Source of the DNA: Vombatus ursinus
Lineage: Eukaryota > Chordata > Mammalia > Diprotodontia > Vombatidae
NCBI RefSeq assembly: GCF_900497805.2
Contig: NW_020954556.1
Span: 36,684,035 to 36,748,034 of the forward strand
Direction of reading: 5' to 3'
Length of the DNA: 64,000 nucleotides
Positions 14,401 to 26,400 of the stretch are shown here, in pieces; positions within the stretch are counted from its first letter, which is position 1; the number at the start of each line of letters is the position of its first letter. Position numbers and translations under genes: made by a program. A model generated the notes under the pieces. The model saw nothing but the letters and a program-made list of their open reading frames with translations. It was not told the origin of the DNA and searched no databases.

Positions 14401-17400
14401 CTGGGTCACAGTCCTGGGGTGAGGAGGAGCGCTGGCATAGCAGAGCTTGTGGCAGCAGTAGAGAGTGAACCCTCCTCACAGTTCCAGGGCAGAAAAGAGT
14501 GCTTGTGGTCACTCACTGACCAGAGCACAGGCCAGAAGAGGAGTAAACACCTCTCCTTAGATCATACCACCTTGGAAGAACTGAATACTTACAGCTCCCT
14601 AGAAGTATCTCTGAAAACAGCTGCACAAAACCCCTGAAGCTTGGGACAGTACATTCTCCACACTGGAAGCAGAGCCCTACCTTAACACAAAGAGTTAATA
14701 AGTCAAGTAATTGGCTTGGAAGATGAGCAAACAGCAGGATGAAAAAACTCAGACTATAGAATCTTACTTTGGTGGCAAGGAAGATCGAAACATCAGAAGA
14801 AGACAATGAAGTCAAAGCTCCTACATCCAGAGCCTCCAAGAAAAATATAAATTGGTCTCAGGTCATGGAAGAGCTCAAAAAGGATTTTGAAAACCAAGTA
14901 AGAGAGGTAGGGGAAAATTTGGGAAGAGAAATGAGAGTAATGCAAACAAATTATGAAAAACAAGTCAACAGCTTGCTAAAGGAGACTCCAAAAAAAGTAT
15001 TGAAGAAAATAACACCTTAAAAATATAGACTAGATCAAATGGCAAAAGAGATCCAAAAAGCCAGTGAGGAGAAGAATGCCTTAAAGAGTAGAATCAGCCA
15101 AATAGAAAAGGAGATACAAAAGCTCACTGAAGAAAATAATTCCTTAAAAATTAGAATGGAGCAAATGGAAGCTAATGGCTCTATGAGAAATCAAGAAATT
15201 ATAAAATAAAACCAAAAGAATGAAAAAATAGAAGACAATGTAAAATATCTCTAAACAACTGACCTGGAAAACAGATCCAGGAGAGAGAATTTAAAAATGA
15301 TTAGACTACCTGAAAGCCATGGTCAAGAAAAGAGCTTAGACATCATCTTTCAAGAAATTATCAAGGAAAAACTGCTGTGACATTCTCAAACCAGAGAGTA
15401 AAATAGAAATTGAAAGAATCCACTGGTCACCTCCAGAAAGAGATTCCCAAATGAGAACTCCCAGGAATATTGTAGCCAAATTCCAGAGTTCTCAGGTCAA
15501 GAAGAAAATATTGCAAGCAGCCAGAAAGAAACAATTCAAGTATTGTGGAAACACAATCAGGATAACACAAGATTTAGCAGCTGCTACATTAAGGGATCAG
15601 AGGGCTTGGAATATGGTATTCTGGGGGTCAAAGGAGCTAAGATTAAAACCAAGAATCACCTACCCAGCAAAACTGACTATAATCAATGAGGGGGGAAAAT
15701 TGACATTCAGTGATGTAGAGGAATTTAATGCATTCTTGAGAAGTCAGAGCTGAATAGAAAAATGACTTTCAGATACACGACTCAGGAGAATCATGAAAAG
15801 ATAAGCAGGAAAGAGAAAACATAAGGGACTTACTAAAGTTGAACTGTTTACATTCCTATATGAAAAGATGATATTTGTAACTCGTGAGGCTTTTCTCATT
15901 ATTAGGGTAGTTGGAGGGAATATATATAGACAGAGGGCACAGAGTGAGTTGAATATGAAGGGATGATATCTAAAAAATAAATATAAGGGGTGAGAGAGGA
16001 ATGTCCTGGGAGAAGAAGAAAGGGAGAGGTAGAATGGGATAAATTATCTCTCATAAAAGAAACAAGGAAAAGCTTTTACCTGGAGGGGAAGGGTGTGGTG
16101 AGAGGGAATGAGTGAGCCTTATCCTCATCAGATTAGGCTTAAGGAGGGAATAACATACACACTCAATTAGGTATGGAGAGTAGAGGGGAAGGAGATAAGA
16201 GAGGGAAGTGGCCATAGAAGGGAGGACAGATTGGAGGAGGGGGTAATCAGAAGCAAACACATTTGAGGAGGGACAGGGTCAAAGGAGAGAATAGAATAAC
16301 TGGAGGGTGGCATAGGATGGAGGGGAGATATAGTTAGTCTTTCACAGCATGACTATTACGGAAGTGTTTTGCATGACTGTACATGTATAAACTATACAGA
16401 ATTGCTTGCCTTCTTAATGAGGTTGGGTGGGGAGGGAGGAAGGGAGAAAATTTGAAACTCAGAGTTTTAAAAACATGTCAAAAATTGTTTTTACATGCAG
16501 CTTGGGAAATAAGATACACAGGCAATGGGGTATAGAAATCTGTCTTACCCTATAGGAAAATAGAAGGGGAAGTAGATGAGGGAGGAGGTGATAGAAGGGA
16601 GGACTGATTGGGGGAAGGGATAATCAGAATGCAGGCTGTCATGGGGGGGGGGGGGAGGAGAGAGATGAGGAGAAAATTTGGAACTCAAAATCCTGTGGAA
16701 GTGAATGTTGGAAGCTAAAAATAAATAAATTGAAATGTGGGGGAAAATCATTTATGAAGTATTTTAATTAATTGCTCTAAGTGTTTGATAGAATTTACTT
16801 TTAAGTTCATTTGGGCCTATATTTTTTCCTTTGGAGTTCATTAAAGGCTTGTTCAATTCCTTTTTTCTGACATTGGGTTATTTAAATTATTTATTTCTTG
16901 TTCTATTAATCAGAGTATTTTATAAATTTTTATCCATTTTACTTAGATTGTCATTTTTATTGACTTGTAATTGGGTGAAATCATTTTTTTTTTTAAGGCA
17001 GTTGGGGTTAAGTGACTTGCCCAGGGTCACACAGCTAGTAAGTGTCAAGTGTTTGGTTTGAGGCCAGATTCGAACTCAGGTACTCCTGACTTCAGGGCTG
17101 GTGCTCTATCCACTCGCCACCTAGCTGCCCCAGGTGAAATTATTCTTAAGAATTTTTTATATTTCTTTATTGGTTGTTATTTCACATTTTTCATTTTTAA
17201 TGCTGGTAATTTGGTTTTCCTTCTTTCTTTTTTTAAGTCAAGTTAGTGGTTTATTTATTGTGCTTTTTTTAAAAAAAAGTTCCTAGTTTTATTTGGATTT
17301 TTTTCCTTTCAGTTTTATTAATCTGTTTTTTCTTTTAGGATTTCCATTTTGGCATTTAATAGAGGGAGTGGAATTTGTTGATTTATCCAGTTTCTTTTTA

Positions 17401-20400
17401 ATGCATGCTCAACTTATTGGCCTTTCATTGATTAAATTTTGCTGCATCTCCAAACTTTAAGTATTTTGTGTTACTGATGTCATCATCTTTAATTAAATTA
17501 TTAAATCTTTCTATAATTTGTCCTTAGACCCACCCATTCTTTAGGGTTAAGTTTTTAATCTAATTAATTTTTCATGCATTGTAGCCCGTAACAGATGTTT
17601 GTTATTTTTGTTTTTCTATACCAATGTTTGTGAGTTTTTTGGGATCTGTTTTTGTAAAGGTGCCTTGTAAACCTGAGAAATATATATGCACACACATACA
17701 CACATGCTTTTTATACCTCTTTCTCTCCTCATTTCTGTACCCAACTCTGTGGATGTATGCATTCTTTCTTCCTTTGAACAGTTCAGATAACAATGAGGTT
17801 CAAGTGTTGCCTACTCCCTCCACACCGTTATTCCTTCTACTTGCATGCTACAATTATGTGCGATAAATTGCCGTATCTTTTCTGTCTTTTCCACTCCCCT
17901 TGCTGCCTACTTCTTCCTCCACTCTCTCCCTTTAAGATCATCAAACCATAATAGAACAACTCTCAGGTCCTCTGTATAATAGATACCCTCTGTGACCCAT
18001 GATAATGATAGAGTTCTGAGGGGATATATTATCATCTCCATATCAGAATGTAAGCAAGTTTTCCTTCTTTAATCCCTTATGGTTGCTCGCACATATTTGT
18101 CTTTTTATGTTTTGCTTGACTCAAGTATTTGTATTTCAAAATTTTTATTCAGGTCTGGGCTTTTATCATGAGTACTTAAAAATCTTTTTTTCATTAAAGG
18201 TCCACTTTTTTCCTCTATAAGATTATATTCAGTTTTGCTGGGTAAATTATTCTTGGTTATATATGACTATTTTTTGCTTTCTCAAATATCGTATTCTAGG
18301 CTCTTTGCTCCTTTATAGTTGTGGCTGCTAAATTGTGCGTGATTCTGATTATACCTCCTCAGTATTTGAATTCTTCTGGCTCTTTGCAGTATTTTTTTTT
18401 TTTTGATCGTGGCTTTCAGATAGTCCAATGATTTTAAAATTATCTCTCCTGGATCTATTTTTAGGTCAGTTGTTTTTCCAGTGAGATATTTCACATTGTC
18501 TTCTCTTTTTGCATTCTTTTGGTTTTGTTTTATAATTTCTTGATTTTTCATAGAGCCATTAACTTCCATTTGCTCCTTTCTAATTTTTAAGGAATTATTT
18601 TCTTCAGTGAGTTTTTGTACCTCCTTTTCCATTTGACTGATTCTACTTTTTTAAGTCATTCTTCTCCTCATTGGCCTTTTGGACCTCTTTTGCCATTTTT
18701 GTTGCCATTGTTTTTCTTTAATAATAGCTAATGTAAACTAATAATTAACATTTATATAACATTTACTATAGGTACTGTGCTAAATGCTTTACAATTATCA
18801 TCTCATTTGATCCTCACAACAACCCTCTCATTTTAAGAGTTCTGGGTGGTCTTCTTTTATGATTTCTTTAAATATGTCTAGGCTGTTAAAAAAAAAAAAA
18901 AGTTATGGCCTTCAGGTAGTCCAGTGATTCTTAAGTTATCTCTTCTTGTTTTCCAGAGCAGTTTTTCCTACACAGTACCTTACATTTTTCTTTCTTTTTT
19001 TTTTTTTTTTTTACTGTATTTTATTTTAGTATGTCTTATTGCCTCATGGAGTCATCTTGTTTGTCTATTATTGGTTTTAAGTGGTCTCTTCCTTGGGCAA
19101 GGTTTTGTACCTCCTGCACTAAGCTGTTTTCTTTCCAATTTATTCCTCAATGTCTCTTGTTTCTTTTTCCATTTTTTTTTCTTGCTCTCATTTGGTTTAT
19201 AAAAATCATTTTTAACTTAGAAAAATTTCCACATCTCATTCAGGAATTGAAGTTGAACTTGTGCCTAAGCAGTGTTTTTCTTTCAGCCTTTGCTTATAGA
19301 TGTTTTGGAGTCATTCTCTTCTAATGGGTTTTGTATCTTGTGCATCTCTGTCACTCTAATGGCTCTTAATGTGAGATTCTTTTTTGTTTTTTTGCTCATT
19401 CTTCCAGCCTACTTCTTGACTTCAGACTTTATGTCAGTGCCAGGCTTGGCTCACTTCTTTGGTGAATGTCTGAATTGAGCTTTTGTTTTCTTGGGTCCTT
19501 TGCTGCTTTCTTTGGGTATTACTTATTGCATATTCTGAGATCTCAGGAACAGCTCAAGCTAGGGGCATACAAGCTCTTTAGTCCTCTCAAAGAGATGTGA
19601 TCCAGGCTGAAGCTTAATCACTAGCCTCCTTTCTGTATTTTTTAAGCTCCTGACCTGGGTTTAATTCTGTTAAGATTGCGCCTGGTTGGTCATTCTTGTA
19701 GACTGCTGGATTCAGCCACTGTCAGTCAGCTGGAAAAATGCGCTGGTTCAGACTGAGAACTGCAAGCTCCTGGGCTGGTCTGGGATTCCTGCTCTGGTTA
19801 TTCCACTGCAGTCTTCAATCCAGACTAGAGGCTGAAACTGACACTCTGCTCAGTGCCTAAAGTCAGAACCATAAGCTATTGTTGTTCCCAGCTCAGTACA
19901 TAACCGAGGGCTCATGATTGTTCTTCACCGTAGAATGCCACCTCATACGCATCCGCTCTTTGGTCTACCTTGGATGTGGGGCCCAGAACTAGCTTGGTGA
20001 ATGACAGAGCTGCCATTTGGCAACTGTTCCCACACTCTGTGAAGTTTCCTTCCCCTTCCCTCCCCTCCCCTCCCCACCCCCCAGCCCTTTGTTCATATGA
20101 GTCCTGGACCTCTTCTCGTCATGGTACACGTTCTTAGTCCTTTATTAGTTCCACAGAATGGTCCATGCTCGGTGCCCCTGGCCAGACCCCATCCCCAGTG
20201 TCAACAGACCTCTTTCGTTGCCTCTCCATGCTATTTGGGCTTGGAAAACAAAGTATCACTGTAATTTTTTCTCCTTAGATTTCTGTATCAGGACTCTCTG
20301 GTGTATTTTCTAGATTTTTTGTGGAGGAGTTAAGTTGAAAGAGTGGAGCTGTACTCTTTCCTGCTACTTCTATGATCTTGGCTCTAACCCCAAAAGACAT

Positions 20401-23400
20401 TTATTAAGGACTTTACCATGTGCAAAGACCCTGTGCCAGGCTGTGAATATAATGACAAAATAACAGAAATAAAAGCTAATATTTATATGTGGCTTTTAAG
20501 TTTTACAAACTGATTTAGATGCAGTATCTCATTTGATCTTCATGATAACCTCCAAAGTAGCCTCTGCTGGCATTGTTATTCCCATCCTAGAGTTTAGAGA
20601 ATTTAATTTAGAAATTAATGTGGTTTGCCTATGGTCCACATAGCTAGCAGTGTCTGGAAATAGCATTCAGTCCCATACCACTCAACTCAAAGTCCAGTTC
20701 TCTTTTTACCGTGCTGCCTTGATTCACCATGCTTGATTATATGTGCTTAATGAATTTTTTACAATATTAGCTTCAGAATAAATTCATCAAAACAAAATTC
20801 ATTGGAAAATTGAGGTTTTTATTGACCCAGTAATCATTTAGTTTGCCTCTGTGAGTATTTGAAAATCTTACTGTCTGTTTCCTTTCCTTAATTATATTTC
20901 CGTTATGACTTTTTTTGAGTGAGGTTTTCAGATAGATGAGGAAATGTGCTACTATTCCCATTTTATTTATAAGAAAACTAAGATGCATCAAGATTGACTT
21001 GTGCTAGAACCCAGATCTCTTGACTTCTGCCTTTTCTACTGGATTCTACAGGTGAAAATCACAAAATCCATATTTCCTGGATGTTTTTCATCTTTATCCT
21101 CCATTCAACATTCATCAAATTATATGATACAAATTAGGGACCCAATGGGCAAGTGATTCAGTAACATTTACCTAATGGTAAGGAGAGAAACAGACACATT
21201 CATAACACTGCCTACTAATGTTACATTTTTGAATTTTATAGCACCACAAAAATCTCTGGGTCATGAGGTGAATGAATTAACATCAAGTAGGTTATTGAAG
21301 TTGGAAATGGAAAATCAGAGTTTGGTGAAGACAATAGAAGAGCTTCGAAAAGCCGTGGATTCTGTAGAAAGCAGTAATTCCAAAATTCTGAAAATTGAAA
21401 AAGAAAACCAAAGACTTAGTAAGAAGGTAATGTATACGTTTATATGTATGTCTGTATGTACACATATACATATATATACATATACTACTGTGATATTAAT
21501 AGAACCAGTACTTTTTAGCCTTTTATGTGACTTGAATTTTAACTGGATTTGAGTAATGCAGAAATATGCCAGTATCGGAAAATTTAATAAAGTAATTAAT
21601 GGTAATAAGATTTGAAATTTAGTGTTGTATTCAAATATAGTAAGTGCTTGAAATTGTAGTTTTTGGAGCCACATAGAATTTTGAATATTATTTCATTGTA
21701 GTCTGGTCAAATACCAGTCAAATATCATTCTGAAATGGCTTTGAAATCGGTTTAATTAAATATACCTCAAAGAATTATTTCTTTTTAACTTGAGCGTTTA
21801 AATTTAGTTGCTTACTTGGGTCCATTTCCCAAATTTTTTTTAATCTTTTTAGTATGGAGCAACAAATGACACCTGGTTTAACAAATGTTATGCATAGATT
21901 TCAATATTTACTATAATAGTAGAATTGGATTAATTAAGTTTTTTTTAAGAAATATAGGACCAACCTGCAAATATAAATGAAATTTGTATTCATATTGTTG
22001 GATTTGATTTGTGATTTGAAACTGCTATTGCCTTTGGAGTATAATAAACTTTTATTATGAATATTATTAAGAATGAAGTGGAAGACCCAAACTACTTAAA
22101 GAATAAATTTTTGAATTTAATGTTTTTTACTACGAACCGGAGGCATTTATATAATTTTAAGCCTATTGAAAAATACAAACTATGTAAAAATAATTTTTTG
22201 TCTCTCTTAAATATATTGAATAACTGGCATACACTTAGAAAAATGGCTTCTCTAAATCTGTAATATAGCCTACATTGAGCTAGCATCTTGCTATATGTGT
22301 ATATGTTAACTATATAAATATATGTGATATATAATATGTTTAACTGAAAACAGACTGAAACTAAACTTAAACATTTACTAGAATTGGATCCAAACCTCTT
22401 TTCCTTATTTTGTGACATTTTCCTCCCTTTTTCTTATTTCCTTTTTCCATTTTCACTTCATTATTATTTCTTCTTTTATCCTTTACACACTTCACCATTT
22501 CTTTCCAATCTTTCCCCACTTTTTCTCTCTTGCTTCCTTCCTTTCCTTCTATTTTTATTTCTTGAGATGTAAATGTTGTCTTGACTCCAAAAAATCATGT
22601 CAAGCCAAGAACACAAAATGAATAATTGTTTCAGCTTTGATAATGATTGCTTGTATCAGTTAGCATACAACCACCACACATTCAGCTTGAATTTTCCCAT
22701 TGTACTTATTACTGAATCTTTAACCATGAAGAAAGTTTGTAAATGTTCTTAATACAATCTCTGAACTTTATTTAAATGTTCATCACTTTATTGTTAAAAC
22801 TGAATGTTGTCTTTTGTTTTGTCGCAGTTTAGAAACTGTAAAAATATTTAATAGTCTCTTATGGGTTTTTATCCTAGCTGGAAGGTCTTGAGAATGAAAT
22901 TATTCAAGAAAAGCAAAGTCTTCAAAATTGTCAAAATCTGAGCAAGGATCTAATGAAGGAGAAAGCACAGCTGGAAAAAACCCTTGAAACACTTCGAGAA
23001 AATTCAGAAAGACAGGTCCATCAATTTTCTAGTATTTAAGTAAACTAAGTATTTTTAGCCTCCTTACAAAAAATGTTTTAAAGCACATAGAAACCAAATA
23101 CTCATAAGCCATTAAAATTTTTTTACAATGTTACATTTTTTAAAGTAAGGGTAGTTATGAGTTTATGTGTGTACTTTTATGAAGTACCTCAGTTCTTCAA
23201 ACAATGAAGGAAAGAAATGTTAGAGATCATCTAGTCCAGAGGCTTTTAAACCTTTTTTGGACAAAGAGCTGTTTTATTTCCTCAAAGCCTTAAGATCAAC
23301 CTTTGGAGTAAGGTTCAGTTGTGGACAAAATACAGAGAAGGGGAATGCAAAATGTAGACAGGTGTGGTTGCAACTATCAGCTTAGCATGCATTTAGAAAT

Positions 23401-26400
23401 GATGGGTAAATGCTGATTTGTGGGTTGGGTACCCATTTGTGGGTTGGGTACCCATTTGTGGGTTGGGCTGACATTATTTTGTAGAAGGGGAAGCTGAAAT
23501 CCACAGAAGTTTGGTACCGTGCCTGAGGTCACATAGCTAAGAAGTGGCAAAGCCAATATAGAACTCAAGTTTTCTGACTCCTGTTCTAGTAAACTGCGTT
23601 GCATGGTGTTGCAAATAAAATTTTTTCTTAATCGTACTAGAAATCTCATTGGGATTTCTTTTTAAAGAATTTGTAAATAAATTACCCACAAATATATATT
23701 TGTGTAAATTTATATTTATACATATGTTGTGAGGCATCTCTCTAATGTATATATGTGTGTATCTTTTATTTCCAACTTAAATATTTGATTGAGCTTCACA
23801 ATATATAACAATAAATAGATCTGAAAGTCTTTTTAAAAAACATTAAATATCTTTTATATTCCATTAATTCCATTGTGAACTTTTTGAGGGCAAAGATCAA
23901 TTTTTACAACCTGTAGTACTCTATGCACACGGTCTCAATAAATAATCAATTAAATAAACTAAGGCATAATTGGGCCTTACATGTACCACTTCACCTTATT
24001 ACTCATTCAGGATTAAAATTCTTAGTTGTTATAGCACTGACAATTTTTATTTTTTTCTGAATTAGATTAAAATATTGGAACAGGAAAATGAGCATTTGAA
24101 TCAAACAGTAGCGTCCCTAAGGCAGCGATCACAAATAGGTGCTGAAGCAAGGGTGAAAGACATTGAGAAAGAAAATAAAATCCTACATGAATCTATTAAA
24201 GAAACAAGCAGCAAATTAAACAAGATTGAATTTGAAAAGAGACAAATTAAAAAAGAATTGGAACATTACAAAGAAAGAGGAGAAAGAGCAGAAGAACTTG
24301 AGAATGAGTTGCATCATCTTGAAAAGGAAAATGAATCATTACAAAAAAAGATAACTAATTTAAAAATTATCTGTGAGAAAATTGAGACCTTAGAGCTAGA
24401 AAATTCTGAATTGGAAGTGGAAAACAGAAAGTTGAAAAAGACATTAGATAGCTTAAAAAACCTTACTTTTCAACTAGAATCCTTGGAGAAAGAAAATTCT
24501 CAACTAGATGAAGAAAACTTGGAATTAAGGAGGACAGTAGAATCTTTGAAATGTGCAAGCATGAAAATGGCTCAACTACAGTTAGAAAACAAAGAACTGG
24601 AAAGTGAAAAAGAACAACTTAAGAAGGGTTTAGAACTCATGAAAGCTTCTTGCAAGAAAACCGAACGTTTAGAAGTTAGCTACCAGGGTTTAGATACTGA
24701 AAACCAAAGACTGCAGAAAGCTCTAGAGAATAGTAATAAAAAAATTCAGCAATTAGAAAGTGAACTACAAGAATTAGAAACAGAAAATCAGACATTGCAG
24801 AAAAATCTTGAAGAGTTAAAAATATCTAGTAAACGATTAGAACAATTGGAAAAGGAAAACAAAGTACTAGAGCAAGAGACGTCTCAGCTAGAAAAAGATA
24901 AGAAACAACTGGAAAAAGAGAATAAACGACTCCGACAACAGGCAGAAATTAAAGATATCACACTGGAAGAAAATAATATTAAAATTGGAAATCTCGAAAA
25001 GGAAAACAAAAGTCTTTTCAAAGAAATAGGCGTGTTTAAAGAATCCTGTATCCGTCTCAAGGAGCTAGAGAAAGAAAACAAAGAACTTGTGAAAAGAGCA
25101 ACCATTGACAAAAAAACTCTTATTACTTTACGTGAGGTAACTTTTAATTCCTAACTGCAAATAAATACTAGAGTTGAGCTGCATATATGCACTTATATTC
25201 CTTAAAATTTAATATTATATATACACTTGTGACTTTTAGAAGCAGCCATTGTTTTAAATATTTATTAATCTGTGAAGTCTAAACTCATAGCATTTACTAG
25301 CAATCTTTCCCGAATTGCTTGCTTTAAAAAACCAAACAAACTGAGAAAGTATTTTCATTAAAATACTAAATAAAAATGTTAATGAAATTTTTATGTAACT
25401 ACCTGAACCTTAATTCAGAACCTGCACTTAAAAGTAGTTAATGTGTTGGCCTGAATTTTTAGGTTATGCTAAGTGTTGTAATAGGAGGTAGTGTTTACTT
25501 TTCCAACTTAGTAAATAAATAAATGTATCAGTTCACCAAATAGGACTACTCTCCCCAAGGAGGAAAAAGTGGTTTAAAAAAATCTGTATTAGGTTTTCTT
25601 ATAGATGTGTTCTCTTGGAGCCTGCTTGATAGAAAAGAACTGAGACTGTTAGCCTCTTATTCTTTGCCATCTCTTCTACAGAGTATGGAATTTCTAAAGG
25701 TGTTTTCTTACCATGCTCAAAGCATGTGTTAAGAGCTTTTCTCAAGTGTCAAGATCTAATGGCTTTTAGACCCTCTATTCCACTATCTAGAAAGAAATTA
25801 TGTAATATATTCCCAGAGATTAATTTGAACCCTGGCGATTTCTGACACATTATTGAATAGTGAATAAATATTCTTGTGATAATTTTCAAACCTAAATTAT
25901 ATGTAGAAATCCTATTTGTGCTATAGTTTTGGTTTTAACATTGAGAGAAAAAAGGATGTTTTGCCAAAAGAGAGGTAGGAAGTAATTAAAATTTTTCTAC
26001 TTCAATTTGACTACTATTTTTTTTCCATTAAATATATAGTAATAATATGGAATGAAAAGTTCTTCAAGACTTCCTTTTTCCTTTTGAGCATTTGTAGATA
26101 TCTTCAGTGAGAGTAGATGTTGGTTTTGATTGCTTAGAAAATTTTGTGTACTTTCTACTTGCATTATTTTTTAATTTATTTATTTAAAATTTTCTTTTTG
26201 GATAAGGATTTGGTGAGTGAAAAATTGAAGACTCAACAAATGAATAATGATCTAGAAAAACTTACTCATGAGCTTGAAAAGATAGGGTTAAATAAAGAAC
26301 GTCTCTTGAGTGATGAACAAAGTACTGATGATAGGTGAGTCATATTGACTGTTCATCAAAAATACAATTCAAATATCCACTTTCTTCTTACCGAAACTTT

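Noticed and set aside
14769-15753. Two sense frames as a host gene
   Set aside because: They are ORF1 of the HAL1 element, with a leader, 3' UTR and flanking duplication around them.
23416-23467. Short direct repeats as a CRISPR-like array
   Set aside because: The units are contiguous without spacers and lie in a mammalian intron; it is a small minisatellite.
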